DNA of 64,000 nucleotides from Cymbidium sinense. Taxonomy: Eukaryota; Streptophyta; Magnoliopsida; Asparagales; Orchidaceae. Location: assembly GCA_021442155.1 (NCBI GenBank), contig CM038222.1:108069121-108133120 (forward strand), written 5' to 3'. Of the stretch, positions 23,594 through 36,500 are shown piece after piece (the stretch's first letter is position 1; each line of letters begins with the position of its first letter). The notes beneath the pieces were generated by a model. That model was not told the origin of the DNA and did not search any database. It saw only the letters and a program-made list of their open reading frames with translations. The translations under genes and the position numbers were made by a program.

Positions 23594-25045
23594 GAAAAAT
23601 CTGTGGTGAAAATTTATATAGATATCTCTACCTTCATCTATTACCCTTTTCTTTCTAGGGAAAAAAGGATAATGAAAAAAAGAAATATATATAAAATATG
23701 CCTTATTGGGATGCCACACAGTCCGTAGATGTTCTTATTAGAGTGATCGGGTACAGCATTAAGAAAAGGTGTACTATCTTGAGAGATAGAAGTCACCACC
23801 CTACAATGGACCTAATCACCTCAATAATAAGGACTTCCCAACATGTAATGTAAGTTCCTCTAAGTAACATCACAAGAATTCTGGGGAATTCTTGATTAAG
23901 GTATGTGATCGTTGTCTCCAAAGATTTCGAAAAGGTAGGACTATCAATCGATTGAATTATTTTTAGAAAGTCAAGTGGGATTGATCAAGAGTAGGGAGTT
24001 ATTATTGAAGCCAAATGAAACTAAGTAGGGGATGCTTAAGATACTAGGAAGCCTAGTAAGTATCCCAAACTATCCTATGGTTGGCCTTTACATTTTTAAA
24101 ATTGAATTAATTTATTTGAGTTGAATTTTTTATTAGAAATGTAGGGCTTACAATTCTATTATACAAGGTTATGAAAATACCTAAGAGGTGAGGATTTATG
24201 CTCATAGCCCATAAAGGGTAGTAGCAACCTCTGAACCTAAATCTAGAGAGCTTTGGCGAAGGCCAAAAAGCATGACCTAAATCTAAGGCAAAAATGGGTA
24301 TTTAGTTTACCTCCACAAGAGAGGATAAATCACTTGGCTGTTGGACTCAAAACCACCTGGGGGTGGCTGTCAATTAACTCTTCTTACAATTTTAAAATAT
24401 GTAGGCAAGTCAAATGCTTTTGCAAGATAGCTAAGTTGTTGTTTATTTAGAAAGAGACTAAGTCCTTAAACACACTCCCTAAGAGGCTAGATCATATGAA
24501 ATGACTTTAATACAAATTACATTTTATTTTGGACAATCAATTTGGCACAGGCATTAGGATTTATATGCCTAATGCATGAGAAATTAGATTATGAGACAAA
24601 ATCAGTAAGATAAGGAGGTGTGTTTTCACCATGGCTCTCACAGGTCAAGCCAAGTTCTTTGGAAAAGGTGGAAGCCGTACAATCAAGAGTGAAATAATAT
24701 GATTTTTATGCATAATGTTAGAAAAATAAGACAACATCCAGCTAAGGGGTTGCTAATTCTTTTATCTTATTTTATAACTAAAGCTTTAGGTGAGGTTATG
24801 AGTTGTTTATTTTTAATTTGAGTTATTTAATTGGATAGAAAATTTATTTTCTTGAGAGACTAATCGTCATCCAGGCCATACATCAAAACAAGGAAGAAAC
24901 TAAAAAAGATGTCATCTTAATGTGCAAGTTAAACAAACATCAATCAATTTATAAAACTAGCGCAAAAAAATAAAAGGTCATTTGTGGTCAGGCTCCACCG
25001 CACAAACCCAAGAAAAAAACTAAATTGGGTAGCCAATCTCTACCC

Positions 25046-25053
25046 TTATATAA
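25046..25053 (-). promoter_or_regulatory. TATA-like site of the LTR
   Basis: TTATATAA followed on the minus strand by GGGTAGAG. The same spot keeps this form at 11783-11790 and 40662-40669. It is altered to GTATAAGGG-like versions at about 1677, 34097 and 63828. If used, transcription would start about 1.4 kb before the LTR end. Promoter function is inferred. Confidence 0.35.
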
Positions 25054-25109
25054 CCTGAATTACAAATGAATTAATTACAATTAAGCAAGGAATTTATGTT
25101 ATAGTGGTC

Positions 25110-25160
25110 TTCATTCTTCATTTCTTCTTTCTTCTTTCTTCTTTCTTCTTTCTTCTTTTG
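25110..25160 (-). repeat. TTC/CTT-rich microsatellite in LTR
   Basis: Repeated TTCTTTC units near the TATA-like site. Shorter versions occur at 1737-1790 and 34158-34200 in the other copies, so copy number varies. Confidence 0.8.
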
Positions 25161-27927
25161 GTTGGCTGGAATATAGTTGCTCCAAAAGCTTCACATGGTA
25201 CATAAGACATGATCTTATGACCAGTGCTCATCCTAATCCCCCATAATAATCATTCCAAAATCCTAATTGCAAAAGTACATGAAAATGGGAAAAAAGAAAC
25301 TAACACCTGCAAAATAGAGATTAGCCAAACAAACCATACAATCCTAAGCATGTATATATATAAATTGGACTTAACACCCCACACATGGGTAACCAAGTCC
25401 ACCTGGCCTATTTTGGATTATGCTTAGGGGTATAAGCACCTGCACAGCAAAAGCAGTTATATTTTTATTGCAGCACCCCTTAAGCACAATCCCCTGCAAA
25501 ATACAATGGTTAGACTAAGATCTCCCTACCATTTAGTCTACATACATGCACCCTAACATCCAGACTAAAATAAAATATCACAAAATAAAAGCAAACATCA
25601 AACCATGCACCGTCTTAACCTAAACCTAGAGATGGTGATTTAGCCTAATGTGTGTGTGCTATTTAAGGTTTATGTGGTATGCTTAGCTAGGCTTTAAGGT
25701 TGAAGTTTTCTAAGTATGAAAATGTTTAACTTGTAGGGTTTGTTTCATGTAAGTTATTTAGTAGCGTTGGTTGCTTTTATTTTGTATTTTATATTTGGTT
25801 TAAGTGAATCCTATAATTAATTACTAAGTTATAAATAGAGAAAAAGAGAAGAGAACTTCTCATTCTTCCTTACCTTAAGTAATTTCTAAGGTAGATTTAA
25901 ATTAGATTTTTCTTTAGTGAATATTTTATTATGTGTTTTAATTAATCCTAAGTTTAGATTTTTCCTAAACAAACCTATTCAAAAAGAAAGGTATTTTAAG
26001 ATTAAGTAAAGTGAAATACTATCACAAAACACACATCACTTCATTTCATTTCCAACATGTGTAACATGCATATGGATGAATCCTAAGAATATCTAAACAT
26101 GCAAATGGAAATGTTTAGCACACTTTAATGATGAATGCTAAGAGAATTTGTTTGAGAAATTTGAATGTTTTTATGATGCATGATTTTGTTAAATAGAAAA
26201 AAGAGGGATTCTTTTATCCATTTTTCATATGCACACATATATGTATGAAAGGCATAAGTGAGTACAACGCCATTGTTAGCACTAGAACTGTAGGTAAAAG
26301 ACCTACTTAGGGCTATTTAAACCCTTACAACCCCGGGGTTGTCCAGACTAATATACCACTTTCCTTAAATACATATACATGTACAAAAGAAATGAATGGA
26401 AAAAGAAAGATGCAAAAGTTTGTGTTTGTTTGTTTGATTTGTTTATGCAATTTATATGTGTAAGTATGGATTTCCTTCTTAAGTAATAACATAGAAATTA
26501 ATAGGAATGGATTTAACCAAGTGTTGTATTCTTCTCAAATGAACTATATACTTTGCCAAATCCTATTCAAAATTATGCTAAAAGAAAAAAGAAGAAAAGC
26601 CACACTATGCATATCTTTATATTTTTATTCACATGCAAGCTCATAAATAATTATAAGTAGCATACCTTTCAATTTTGATGTTTGATTCATAAGCTTTGAA
26701 AGTAATTTTGGATTTAATAGTGATAATAGCCATTCATATTCTTACTTTAGCCAAAACATGCAATTTGACACAAAGGAAACATTTCATTTTTAATTTATTT
26801 TTTTTTTAAAATGTGAATGCATGATTTTCATATGGCATACACATTGAGCATGCTAGGAAAGAAATAAAGTTATGAAAGCATGCAAATTCATTCACCGTAA
26901 TTAATTCTTAAAGATAATCCTATGAAAAAGAATTATTTAAAGCAAATCAAATTTGTTTTAAAGAGATTTTTAGTTTTGTTTGAATTTAATTTTAATTTAT
27001 GAAATGTGTAGAGGTTTACTGGTCCTAACCTATTTCTCACAAGTGTATGTTATTTTGGTTTAATTTTAGAACCATTAGATGATTTTTATATTTTGTTTAG
27101 GTTAAGGTGTGAATTAAGTGCAATAATTACCCCTTACTTACACCACTTTAGCATATTTAATCAAATAATTATGAGCCAATATATGACATAAATCAGAATT
27201 TAATCCTAGGAAAGAAAGGTACCAAATGCATTAATTAAGTAAAGGATTTAATTTAAGTACTTTCATAACCCTTTCCCACACATGTGGGTTGGATTTTGAT
27301 TTCCTTAAGCTACTTAAGTTATTGAACACCTAAGCACCTACCCAAGATGAATTGGTTAAGTTCTGGATTAATTTTAAAATTTTATCAAGTTAATTAAGTA
27401 GGTGATTAGTGGATTAGCCCTTAATTAAGTTTGGATTAAGGAAGAAAATGGGTTTAGGGAATGGCTTATGGAAAATTCCCCAAATTCATTCCATAAACCT
27501 CTTCTTCACTTGAGCAAGGCTTAATTGACTTAATAAAAGGATTAGTCCACTGTTCACATGCTTAATTAAGCTTAATTATATTAAGAGGGTGATTAAGGAT
27601 TCATTATATGATTTCCCTAATTACCTCATCAATAAATCCCAAAAAATTTAGGGAAGGCAGAGGCCATCCCACTAAATACACCAGAGAAATTAGAAATGAA
27701 TTAATGAAATAATTAAGGAGTAATTTGGGTTATTATGTTTTCATTAAAACCTTAATTGTGGAAAATACACTATTCAAAATCCATTAGAAATAATTTTATA
27801 TTATTCTCCTAAGAAATCACTTTATAGTGCATTTTACTTTGTATTTTTATGATTTTTTTAGAATTAGTTATGTTATTTTGAAGTTTCCATGATTATTAAG
27901 TAATTAAACACTTTATTATATGACTAA

Positions 27928-28066
27928 TCCTGTCAGCGCCATGTGGAGGCTAATGTGGCGCATGCTTTCCGCATCATGCGATGTGAGAGGTCACTTAAGT
28001 TATCACATCGTAGCATCGTGTCAAAGGCAGCGCTACGCGATTTCTCCTCATCCATCCAAACAAATA
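27928..28066 (-). promoter_or_regulatory. GC-rich island of the complete LTR
   Basis: CpG-containing block with GCGCCATGTGG, ATGTGGCGCATGC and CGCATCATGCG, set in DNA that is otherwise strongly AT-rich. It holds several short self-complementary words and has counterparts in every LTR copy. A regulatory role is inferred from conservation of place. Confidence 0.4.
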
Positions 28067-28793
28067 TCGGACGACTGAGATCTAGCCCATGGTATTAATT
28101 GGATAAATCAGAGGATCCTACGCATCTTGATCATGGTCATCCATCCAAAATGTGTGGATGGATGGCCCATCATCCATCCCTGAGCTCACCTTTGGGAGAT
28201 GGCCACCGTCCATCTTCTAAGGCAAGATCCGAGCTCGATTGAGCTCAGATTGAGCTCAAACTCGACCCACACCATCATCATGCAAAGGAGAAGACATCCA
28301 ACGACTAGTTTTACTTGAGTTGAAATTCCTTTCACAAAATACCACACACTATCTAGTTTAATCTTGGGTTGTAGGAATACCTCACCAGAGGCTATCACCG
28401 GTGCTCGTATCCATTGAGGTAGCTTCATCTAGTGGAGATAAAACTCTGTTGAAAGTTTCAAGCTTTGGGGTTGAGTAGATCTCTCTATGGACCAAGCTCA
28501 CCTTCAAATGTTCATGGCCTTGATCAAAGTCCCCTCTCCCTTGCCTTGAGAACTTGGATGAAGCTTGGAGTGAGTTCGATTGAGTCCTTTGAGGAAGCTT
28601 GCACGAGGAATTGATCTAATTTTGTGTATTGGATGAGATGGATATTTGAGGGAGCTCTCCTATTTTTGGTTTAAGAGAAACCAAAAATGGAGAATTGGAA
28701 AAGGGTTGAGGAAGCTTGGAGGAACCTTGGGGTGCTAGCTCTGAGTTCCCTATGCTCAATCGAGTGTGCGTCTCTTGAATTCAAGTAGAAGTA

Positions 28794-28812
28794 GGAGGAG
28801 TATATCTCCCCT
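28794..28812. other. Conserved short hairpin in LTR (copy at 28.8 kb)
   Basis: GGAGGAG, TATAT loop, CTCCCCT. It is an imperfect version of the hairpin that is perfect at 33179-33197 and 37653-37671. Confidence 0.6.
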
Positions 28813-28999
28813 AGGTGAATCAGATTATTGCAAGCTCTTTTGCCATTTTGATCTTGTTCACCCTATTCAATGGGTTTGTTAGGACATTTAGAGTGTCATG
28901 GCATACAATTTTGGGTGTGGAGCGGAGTAGCGAAGCTCCCATGTGCTTAAAATGAGTGGAGGAAGGATTCTCATGTGCCCATGTCAAGTGAGGTGGTCA

Positions 29000-30250
29000 G
29001 TTTTAGCCTTAGGTTGGGTTGGCCTGACCTAAACTCATTGGGTCATGTGTACCATGTCTATTAGTGACCATTTGGTCCACTAAGAGAATGTCAAGTGTCC
29101 ATGAAAAGGAATTGACCAAATTCCAAGTGGTTTTAATTTTGGGTTGCCTTATGGCCTAGGGGTAAAATAGTCATTTGGCTTAGATTTCAATTTGAATATG
29201 TTTGGTAAGATTAAAAAATGGGTTAGGCCAAGTTTCATTGAATTTGGAGTTGGTTTAATATGATTTGGCACATGTTGACCCATTTAGGTCAAAATGGGTC
29301 GACTTGGGTTAAGTTGACCAATTGGTCCAATTGGGTCAAACCAAGGGTTGGGTCAAGTTCATATGACCATTTTAAATGTGTTGGCATCATTGGTTTGCTT
29401 CAATTTGATTTATATTTGGATTTGGTTCATTTGATTTCATTTAGGTCAAATGGGTCAAGTTGACCAATTTGACCCATTGGACCTATTTAGGTTAGGTCAT
29501 GGGTTGGTTTATGTTTGCTTAATCATTTGAAATGGATTGGTATATTTGTTTCCAATCCATTTGGTATATATTTGTATTTGGCTCAATTTGATTTTTTTTA
29601 GGTCAAGTTGGGTTCAGGGTCAATTGGGCTAGGTTGGGTCTAGTTGGAAAATTGGGGCTTTGGTCAAGTTTAACAAGTGATTTGGAATGAACTTGACTGA
29701 TTACTTTTAATCAATTTGGCTTAGATCAAGTTTTGACACATTTTGACTCTTTAGGTCAAGTTAGGTCAAATTGGTCCAAGTGGCCAATTGGGCTAGGTTG
29801 GGCTCAAATGATGACTTCGTCAACTTCGAACATTGATCATGAATGGGTTTTGATCAATGGTTTCAATCAATTTGGCCTATGGTTGATTTTGGCTAGTTTA
29901 AGTTTCATTTTGGCTAAATGTTGGCTTGGTCAACCCTTCAGTTTGACTTGGTTTGACCCAATTTGAGTGATTGATCATCTCATGATGATTGTTGCTCACA
30001 ATGTGAGGTTTAGGTGGACTTAGTTCAATCCAATTTGGGTAGGATTAGAATTTTGCTCATAAGGGGTACTTTAGGTCACTTTGGGTTAAGTGAGCCTAAA
30101 TGGGTCAATTGACTTGATCAAGGCTTGAATCAAGTTTGATTGGATTCACATATGGACTTACGATTGAAATATAAATCCCTTTTAGGTTTGATTCATCACC
30201 AAGTTCAAAGGGTGAACATGAGTTTGACTTGAGTTTGATTTTTAAATTCA
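29000..30250 (-). repeat. TTGACC/GGTCAA-rich block of the complete LTR
   Basis: Dense GGTCAA and TTGACC words, at least nine between about 29275 and 29480 counted by eye, arranged in a degenerate tandem with a period near 160-190 bp. TTGAC(C/T) is the core W-box bound by WRKY factors. No coding potential is seen despite short open frames (29260-29463, 29733-29966). Confidence 0.75.
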
Positions 30251-30944
30251 GTTTTGATTTGGTGATTAAAGTTTTTGTTTATATTTAGATTCATGATTGA
30301 AGGATTGATTGAATCATGAAGAAAAATCAAGGGTTTGGCTTGATTTGAGTTTGATTTGGTTAAGTTTAAAATTTGACTTGAAGGCTTAGGTTGAATTTTG
30401 ATAGAATTTGGATTTGATTTTTGAATTTATTTTTGGATATTTGAATTTATATTTCATTTATATTTGCGAATATAAATGAGAATATAAATGGGTTATGAGA
30501 AAATTTCTTAAATTTGATTTGATTTGGATTTGATCTAAGCTATGTCCATGAGAGGGAATCAAAGGACTTAGGAAAAATTTTTGGAATTTAGATTTCAGTC
30601 ATGAGCTTCAATCATTTGGAGTTGCTTTGAGTTTGATAGAATCCATCAAGTTGGAATTAATTTGAGTTTGAAGTTGATTGATTTGGAATTTCGAGTTGAT
30701 TTGAATTTGACTTAAAGGAAGGAAATGAGAAGTTGGTTCAAGCTATAAGGTAGGCATGTTTTCCTAACACAGGCATGACCTATTCATATGGCTAACTCTT
30801 CTAAGTCTCTAGGGTTAGGTTGAGTGTCCACCTAATCACTAGAAGTGTCTTAAGACTAAAAAAACTCTTAATGTCTAGGAGAAGTCCTATGTTTAAGATG
30901 GAGGGGTTGAGAGCTCATCCCAAAAAAATGAGGTCAGCCTTTCA

Positions 30945-31280
30945 AAAAACATGCTTGTACCAAGTATGGGATTAATTCCTTCTTTATGTTAATAACAAAG
31001 GATGAATACCAATAAAATGTAATTGTAAATCTTTATATGAATCATCAAGTTCTACACAGCTTCGACTTGAGAATCATGCTCCAACAAACCTCTTTGGCTT
31101 GACATCTGGATCACTTAGGCCTCCTTAACTAAACCTTCAACTCTTGGAAGAGAGTGAGGTTAAACTAACTTCCAACCAGCATCATTCTACAATCACATGA
31201 TCATACATTCATGCTTTTTTTGGAGTCTTCATCTTATTCCCTCTAATGTCACTATTGACCAATTTTGAGTGAGATTTCAA
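30945..31280 (-). pseudogene. Isolated pol-linker fragment of a related gypsy element
   Basis: The sequence from 30960 parallels 15654-15960 of the central element: the TTCTTT-ATAACA, TTTATATGAATCATC, CAAGTTCTACAC and TTGACATC words come in the same order. It is thus a scrap of Pol between protease and RT, on the minus strand and heavily mutated. It sits exactly between two LTRs that face each other, which makes it a clue to how the inverted arrangement arose. Confidence 0.7.
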
Positions 31281-31299
31281 ATTATCCATCTTGTGACTC

Positions 31300-33540
31300 C
31301 TCTAAACATCAAAGTTCCTTATTCTAAGACATTTCAAATTTGGTGAACAACTAAACTTAGAGATTACCATATTTATGCCTAAATGAAGATTTACCCAATA
31401 ACTTAACCAATTTTATCTTTTAAAACCAATTCAATCAAATCTAAATCAATCAAACTCAAAAAATTTTTTCAAATTTATAAATCACTAAAATTTAAATTAT
31501 ATTTCAAATCAAACAATTGAAACTCAAATTCCAAATCTCAAAATCATTCAACTCTTTTGTCCCCAAGACTTCCTAGTCAACAAATCCAAATCATTCCAAA
31601 CTCAAAAGATTTTCTCATAACCTTCTCATTTATATTCACAAATATAAATGATATATTCAAATAACCAAATATTCAATTAAATCCAAATTAAATCCAATCA
31701 AAATCCAACATATGCTCTTCAAGTCAAATCCTTGAACTTGGCCAAATCAAATCATTCCAAACTCAAAAGATTTTCTCAAACAACATTTATATCACAAATA
31801 AAATAAATAAATAAATCCAAACAAATAAAATCCCAAGTCAAACAAAATCTTCACCTTTTGACTTTCATCAAATCTCCGAACCCATTTGACTCCAAATCAC
31901 TTGAAATTGATATTTTTCATAATCCATAATTTCATCATAATTGAATAATAAATAACCCATTTAATCAAAGTGACCTAAATAATATTTTGAGCAAATTCTA
32001 ATCCAACCCAAATTGGATTGAACTAAGCCCATCTAAGCCTCACATTGTGAGCAACAATCATCCTAGGATGATCAATCACTCAAATTAGGTCAAACCAAGT
32101 CAAACCTAGACTTTGACCAAGTCAACACTTAGCCTAAATGAAACCTAAACAAGCCAAAATTCACTATAAGCCAAATTGATTTAAACCATTGATATAAATC
32201 AATCCATAATCAATGATTGAACATGATCAGGCCATCAATTGAGCCAAACCAAGCCTAATTGGCCACTTGACCTATGTTGACCCAAATTGACCTAAAAAGT
32301 CAAAATGGATCAAATCTTAATCTAAGCTAAATTTATTGCAACCAATGGGTCAAATTCATTCCAAATCACTTGTTGAACTTGACCAAAGCTTTAATTGACT
32401 AATTAGACCCAACCTAGCCCAATTGACCATGAACCCAACTTGACCTAAAAGGTCAAATCAACTTAAAATCAAACCAAATCAAAATTAATTGAAACCAAAG
32501 CTTGCAATATATTTCAAATGATCAACCAAGCCTAAACCAACCCATGACCTAACCCAATTCGATCAAATGGACCAAATTAGTCAACTTGACCCATTTGACC
32601 TAAATGAACTCAAATGAACCAAAACTAAATCTAAATTAAATTGAACCAAACCAATGACACCCATAGGCTCCAAATGATCATTTGAACCTGGCCTAACCCA
32701 TGGTTTGACCCAATTTGACCATTTGGTCAACCTAACCCAACTTGACCTAAATGGATCAAATTGAACTAAATCAAATAAAATGAGCTCCAAATCATTTGAG
32801 GCTAGCCCATTTTTAAATCATTCAAATCTACCCAAATCAAATCATGGCCAAATGAACACTTTTCCCTTAGGTCAAAGGGTATTATATGACCAAATTCACT
32901 TGGAATTTGGTCATTTGTTCTCTTGCTCCCATTCCATTTAACACCAAGGGAGGTGGTGAATGAGCTTGGATCTTGACCCCAAGGCCAAACCAAACCCCTG
33001 TAATAGAAATTGAACACTTGGATCACCAAATGCACTCACCTAGCACATGGTCACTCACTCTCCTCCACTCTTTTACCTAAAATGACCCTCATGGAGTATT
33101 TTTCAACTCAAACCATGACCCCAATCTCATCCATTGATCAAAAATAGCATTTCATCCCTTCACCATAAGATCCAAGGAGGGGGAGATATACTCCCCCTCA
33201 TTCCCACTCAAACCACAAGCTTCCACTTCGATAGAGCCAAGGAGATCAAATCTAACTCTCCCTAAGCACTTCCAAGCCATTCACGAGCTCCCCCATTTCT
33301 CCTTCTCAGTTTTGCTCAAAGCTAAAATGGGGGAGGTCAATCTAATTGCCAACTCACTCAATTCTCCATCAAAACCAAATTAACCTTGCACACACCCTCA
33401 ATAGACTTCATCAAGCTCAACCAAATCATTTCCTAAGTCCCCAAGCCACGAGAAGCATCACCTTGATCAAAGTCGATCACCATTGAAGGGGAGTTTGGTC
33501 AACTGAGCAGTTCACTCCAAACCAAGATCCAGTTCCTACT
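31300..33540 (+). mobile_element. Gypsy-family LTR head fragment, plus orientation
   Basis: Reverse-complement match of about 30700-28700 of the complete LTR: the AATATAAATG repeats, the TTGACC block (31980-32870) and the GGGGGAG hairpin occur in mirror order. It lacks the very start of the LTR and ends at about 33540, where a minus-oriented LTR begins in mid-sequence. Together with 28700-30939 it forms an inverted repeat with arms of about 2 kb. ORFs at 32581-33035 are LTR sequence. Confidence 0.78.
33179..33197. other. Perfect hairpin in LTR
   Basis: GGGGGAG, loop ATATA, CTCCCCC: a 7-bp G/C stem in AT-rich DNA. The same hairpin is in the opposite orientation at 37653-37671. Confidence 0.8.
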
Positions 33541-36500
33541 TCAAATGACCTAAATATAATGTAGATCATATTACATTTTTTTGGAAAATCATTTTGACTC
33601 AAGCTAATAGGATTCATATGCATGAGAAATGAGATCATTGGCCAAAATTAGCGAGAAGGGATGAAGTGTGTTTCCACCATGGCTCTCAAAGGTCAAGCCA
33701 AGTTTCTCTAGCAAAGGTGGAAGCCCTCCAATTAAGAGTGAAAATAATATGCATTTGGGCATGATGTTATAAAAGAAATACTCATCCAATTAAGGGGTTC
33801 CTAATTCTTTTATCTTATTTTTAGCCTAAGCTTTATGTGAGGTTATGAGTTCTTTATTTTTAGTTTTTAATTGTTAAATTTGGTATAAGATTTATTTTTT
33901 TCCTAAGAGCCTAATCCACATCCAGGCCATACATAAAGTAAGGAAGAAATTAGGAAAAGATGTCACTTAATGCACAAGCTAAACAAATCATCAATCAATT
34001 TATAAAGCTAATCGCAAAAGAATAAGAGGTCATTTGTGTTCGGGCACCACCACACAAACTCGAAAAAAAAAATAGGTAGCCGAGCTCTACCCTTATACAA
34101 CCCAGATTACAAAAAATTAAATACAATTAAGCAAGGAATTCATTGTTATGGGGGTCTTCAAGCTTCACTTCTTCATTCTTCTTTTCTTCTTTCTTCTTTG
34201 GTTACTTCTTTTGGATGGTCGGAAGGTGATTGCTCAAAAAGCTTCATATGGTATATAAGATGTAATCTTATGACCAATGCTCATCATAATCCCCATAACA
34301 AACATTCCAAAATCCTAATTGTAAAAATTACATGAAAAGGAAAAGTAAATCTAGCTAACACCTGCTAAAGAGAGATTGGCTAAACAAACTAAAAAAATCC
34401 CAAGCATGTATATTGGACTTAGCACCCTACACAAGGGTGAATAAGTCCACCTGGCCTATTAGATTATGCTTAAGGGTATAAGCACCTGCACAGCAAAAGC
34501 ATTTATAATTTTATTTATTATAGCGCCCCTTAAGCACAATCCCCTGTAGAAAATAATGATTAGACTAAATTATCCTATCATTCATTCTATGCACACTAAC
34601 CCTAACATTCAGAATAAAATATATATTTCAAAATAAAAGCAAACATCAAACCATGCACCGCCCTAACCTAAAGCTAGAAATAGTGACTTAGCATAATGTG
34701 TGTGCTTTAGAGGTTTGTGTGGCATACTTAGCTAAGACTTTAAGTTAGAATTTTCTAAATGTGCAGAATGTTCAACTTAGAGGAGGGTTTCATTTAAGTT
34801 GTTTAGTTGCTTTGAGTTGATTTTATTTTATGTTTTGATTGGGTTCAAGTTAATCCTACAATTAATAACTATGTTATGAAGAGAGGGAAAGAGAAGAGAA
34901 CTTCTCTTTTCTTCCCTAACCTAAGTAATTTGTAAAGTGAATTCATATTTTAGTTTTGTTTAGTGACTATTTTATTATATTTTTTATTTAATTCTAAGTT
35001 TAGATGAGCTCTAAATAAACTTATTCAAAAAGAAAGATATTTTAAGATTAAGTAAAGTGAACTAAATTCACAAAACATACATTACTTCATTTCTTTCCCA
35101 ACACATATAACATGCATATCTTAAGCATATCTATACATACAAATGGGAATATTTAGCATACTTTATGATGCATGCTAAGTAGTTTATTTAAGAAAATTTG
35201 GATGTTTATGATGCATGACTTTCATTAAGTAGTAAAGGGGTTTCTTATCCAATTTTTCACATGCATATATGAATGTATGAAAGGCATAAGTGAGTACAAC
35301 ACCATTATTAATCAAGGGTGTAAGGTAAAAGACCTACTTAGGGCTATTTAAAACCTCACAACCCTAGGGTTGTCCAGACTAATATACCATTTTTCTAAGA
35401 AATGAATGAAAAAGAAAGAATACAAAAGTTTGTGTTGGGTGATTTATTTTTGTTTATGCAATTTATATATACAAGTGTAGGTATCCTTCTTAAGTAATTG
35501 CATAGGAATGAATTGAGATGGAATTAGGAAAGTGATGGGTTCTTGTCAAATGAACCATACACTTTGCCAAATCCTATTCAAAACTATACCAAAAGAGAGG
35601 AGAAGGAAAACTACACTAAGCACATCCTTATATTTTACTCACATGCAAACTTATAAGTAACACACTTTTAGTTTTGATAATTGATTCATATATTTTTGAA
35701 AATAATTTGGATTTAATAGTGATAATAGCCACTCCTATTCTTACTTTAGCCAAAACATACAATTTGACATAAAGAAAATATTTTCATTTTAAATGTGATT
35801 TTTGAAAATCATGAATGTATGAAATCATATGACACACATATTTAGCATGTTGGGAAAGAACTAAAGTAATGAAAGCATGTAAACACATTCACCTTAATTA
35901 ATTCCTAAAGACAATCTTATGAAATAAGAAAGCTTAAAGCAAATCAAAGTTTGTTTAATGTGCTTTTATTTGATTTTGAGTTTGATTTTATTTGGAAAAT
36001 GTGAGGTGAATTTGCTATTCCTAACCCATTCCCACATGTGTTTGATATTTTTGTTCAACTTTTAAGTGATTAGATCCATTTTATATTTTGATTAGGTTAA
36101 TGTATGAATTAAGCATGTTAATTACCCCTTACCTATACCACCTTAGCATAGTTAATCAAATAATTATGAGCCAATGAAATGGCATAAACCACACAAGGAA
36201 TTTAAATCAATAATGCACCTAGGAGAATAGGGCCTAATGTAATTTGGCTCATGATTAATGATTAAGTAAGCTAAGGGGTTTAACTTAAGTAATTTCAAGA
36301 CACCCCTCACACATATGAGTTAGATTTTGATTTCCTTATTTGTACTTTGAACACCTGAGTATCTACCCAAGAAGAATTAATTGAGTTCTGGAAAGTTTTA
36401 GAATTTTATAAAATTAATTAAGGGATAATTAGTGAGTTAATCCTTAGGATTAAGGAAGAAAAAGGGGGTTTAAGGAATAGCTTAGGGGAAATGCCCCAAA

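Larger units (their letters stand above)
10240..30939 (-). mobile_element. Tat/Ogre-type Ty3-gypsy retrotransposon, degenerate
   Basis: A nearly complete element on the minus strand, about 20.7 kb as preserved. It has a complete 5' LTR (23602-30939), PBS (23575-23593), a long leader with a stem-loop array, gag, protease, RT, RNase H, an additional archaeal-type RNase H, integrase, and a 3' LTR reduced to its last 2.1 kb (10240-12350). The extra RNase H, the TGGCGACTC-type PBS and the very long LTRs place it with Tat/Ogre elements. All domains carry stops and frameshifts. The 3' LTR joins the integrase without a polypurine tract or LTR head, so a deletion removed about 5 kb. Confidence 0.85.
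23602..30939 (-). mobile_element. Complete 7.3-kb LTR (5' LTR of central element)
   Basis: The LTR runs from the start at 30939 (TGTTGACC-like; here GGCTGACC) to the CA end at 23602, next to the PBS. In LTR sense it contains: a head of about 250 bp shared by all copies; a region of AATATAAATG-type repeats (30400-30500); the TTGACC block (about 30250-29000); a conserved hairpin (28794-28812); a GC-rich island (27928-28066); a long AT-rich half; a TATA-like site (25046-25053); and a CTT-rich microsatellite. Length is about 7.34 kb, unusually long for a plant LTR. It defines the family used to name the other fragments. Short ORFs inside it are not genes. Confidence 0.87.

Noticed and set aside
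29260..29966. Short open frames in the TTGACC block
   Set aside because: They come from the repeat composition and are not conserved between LTR copies or strands.
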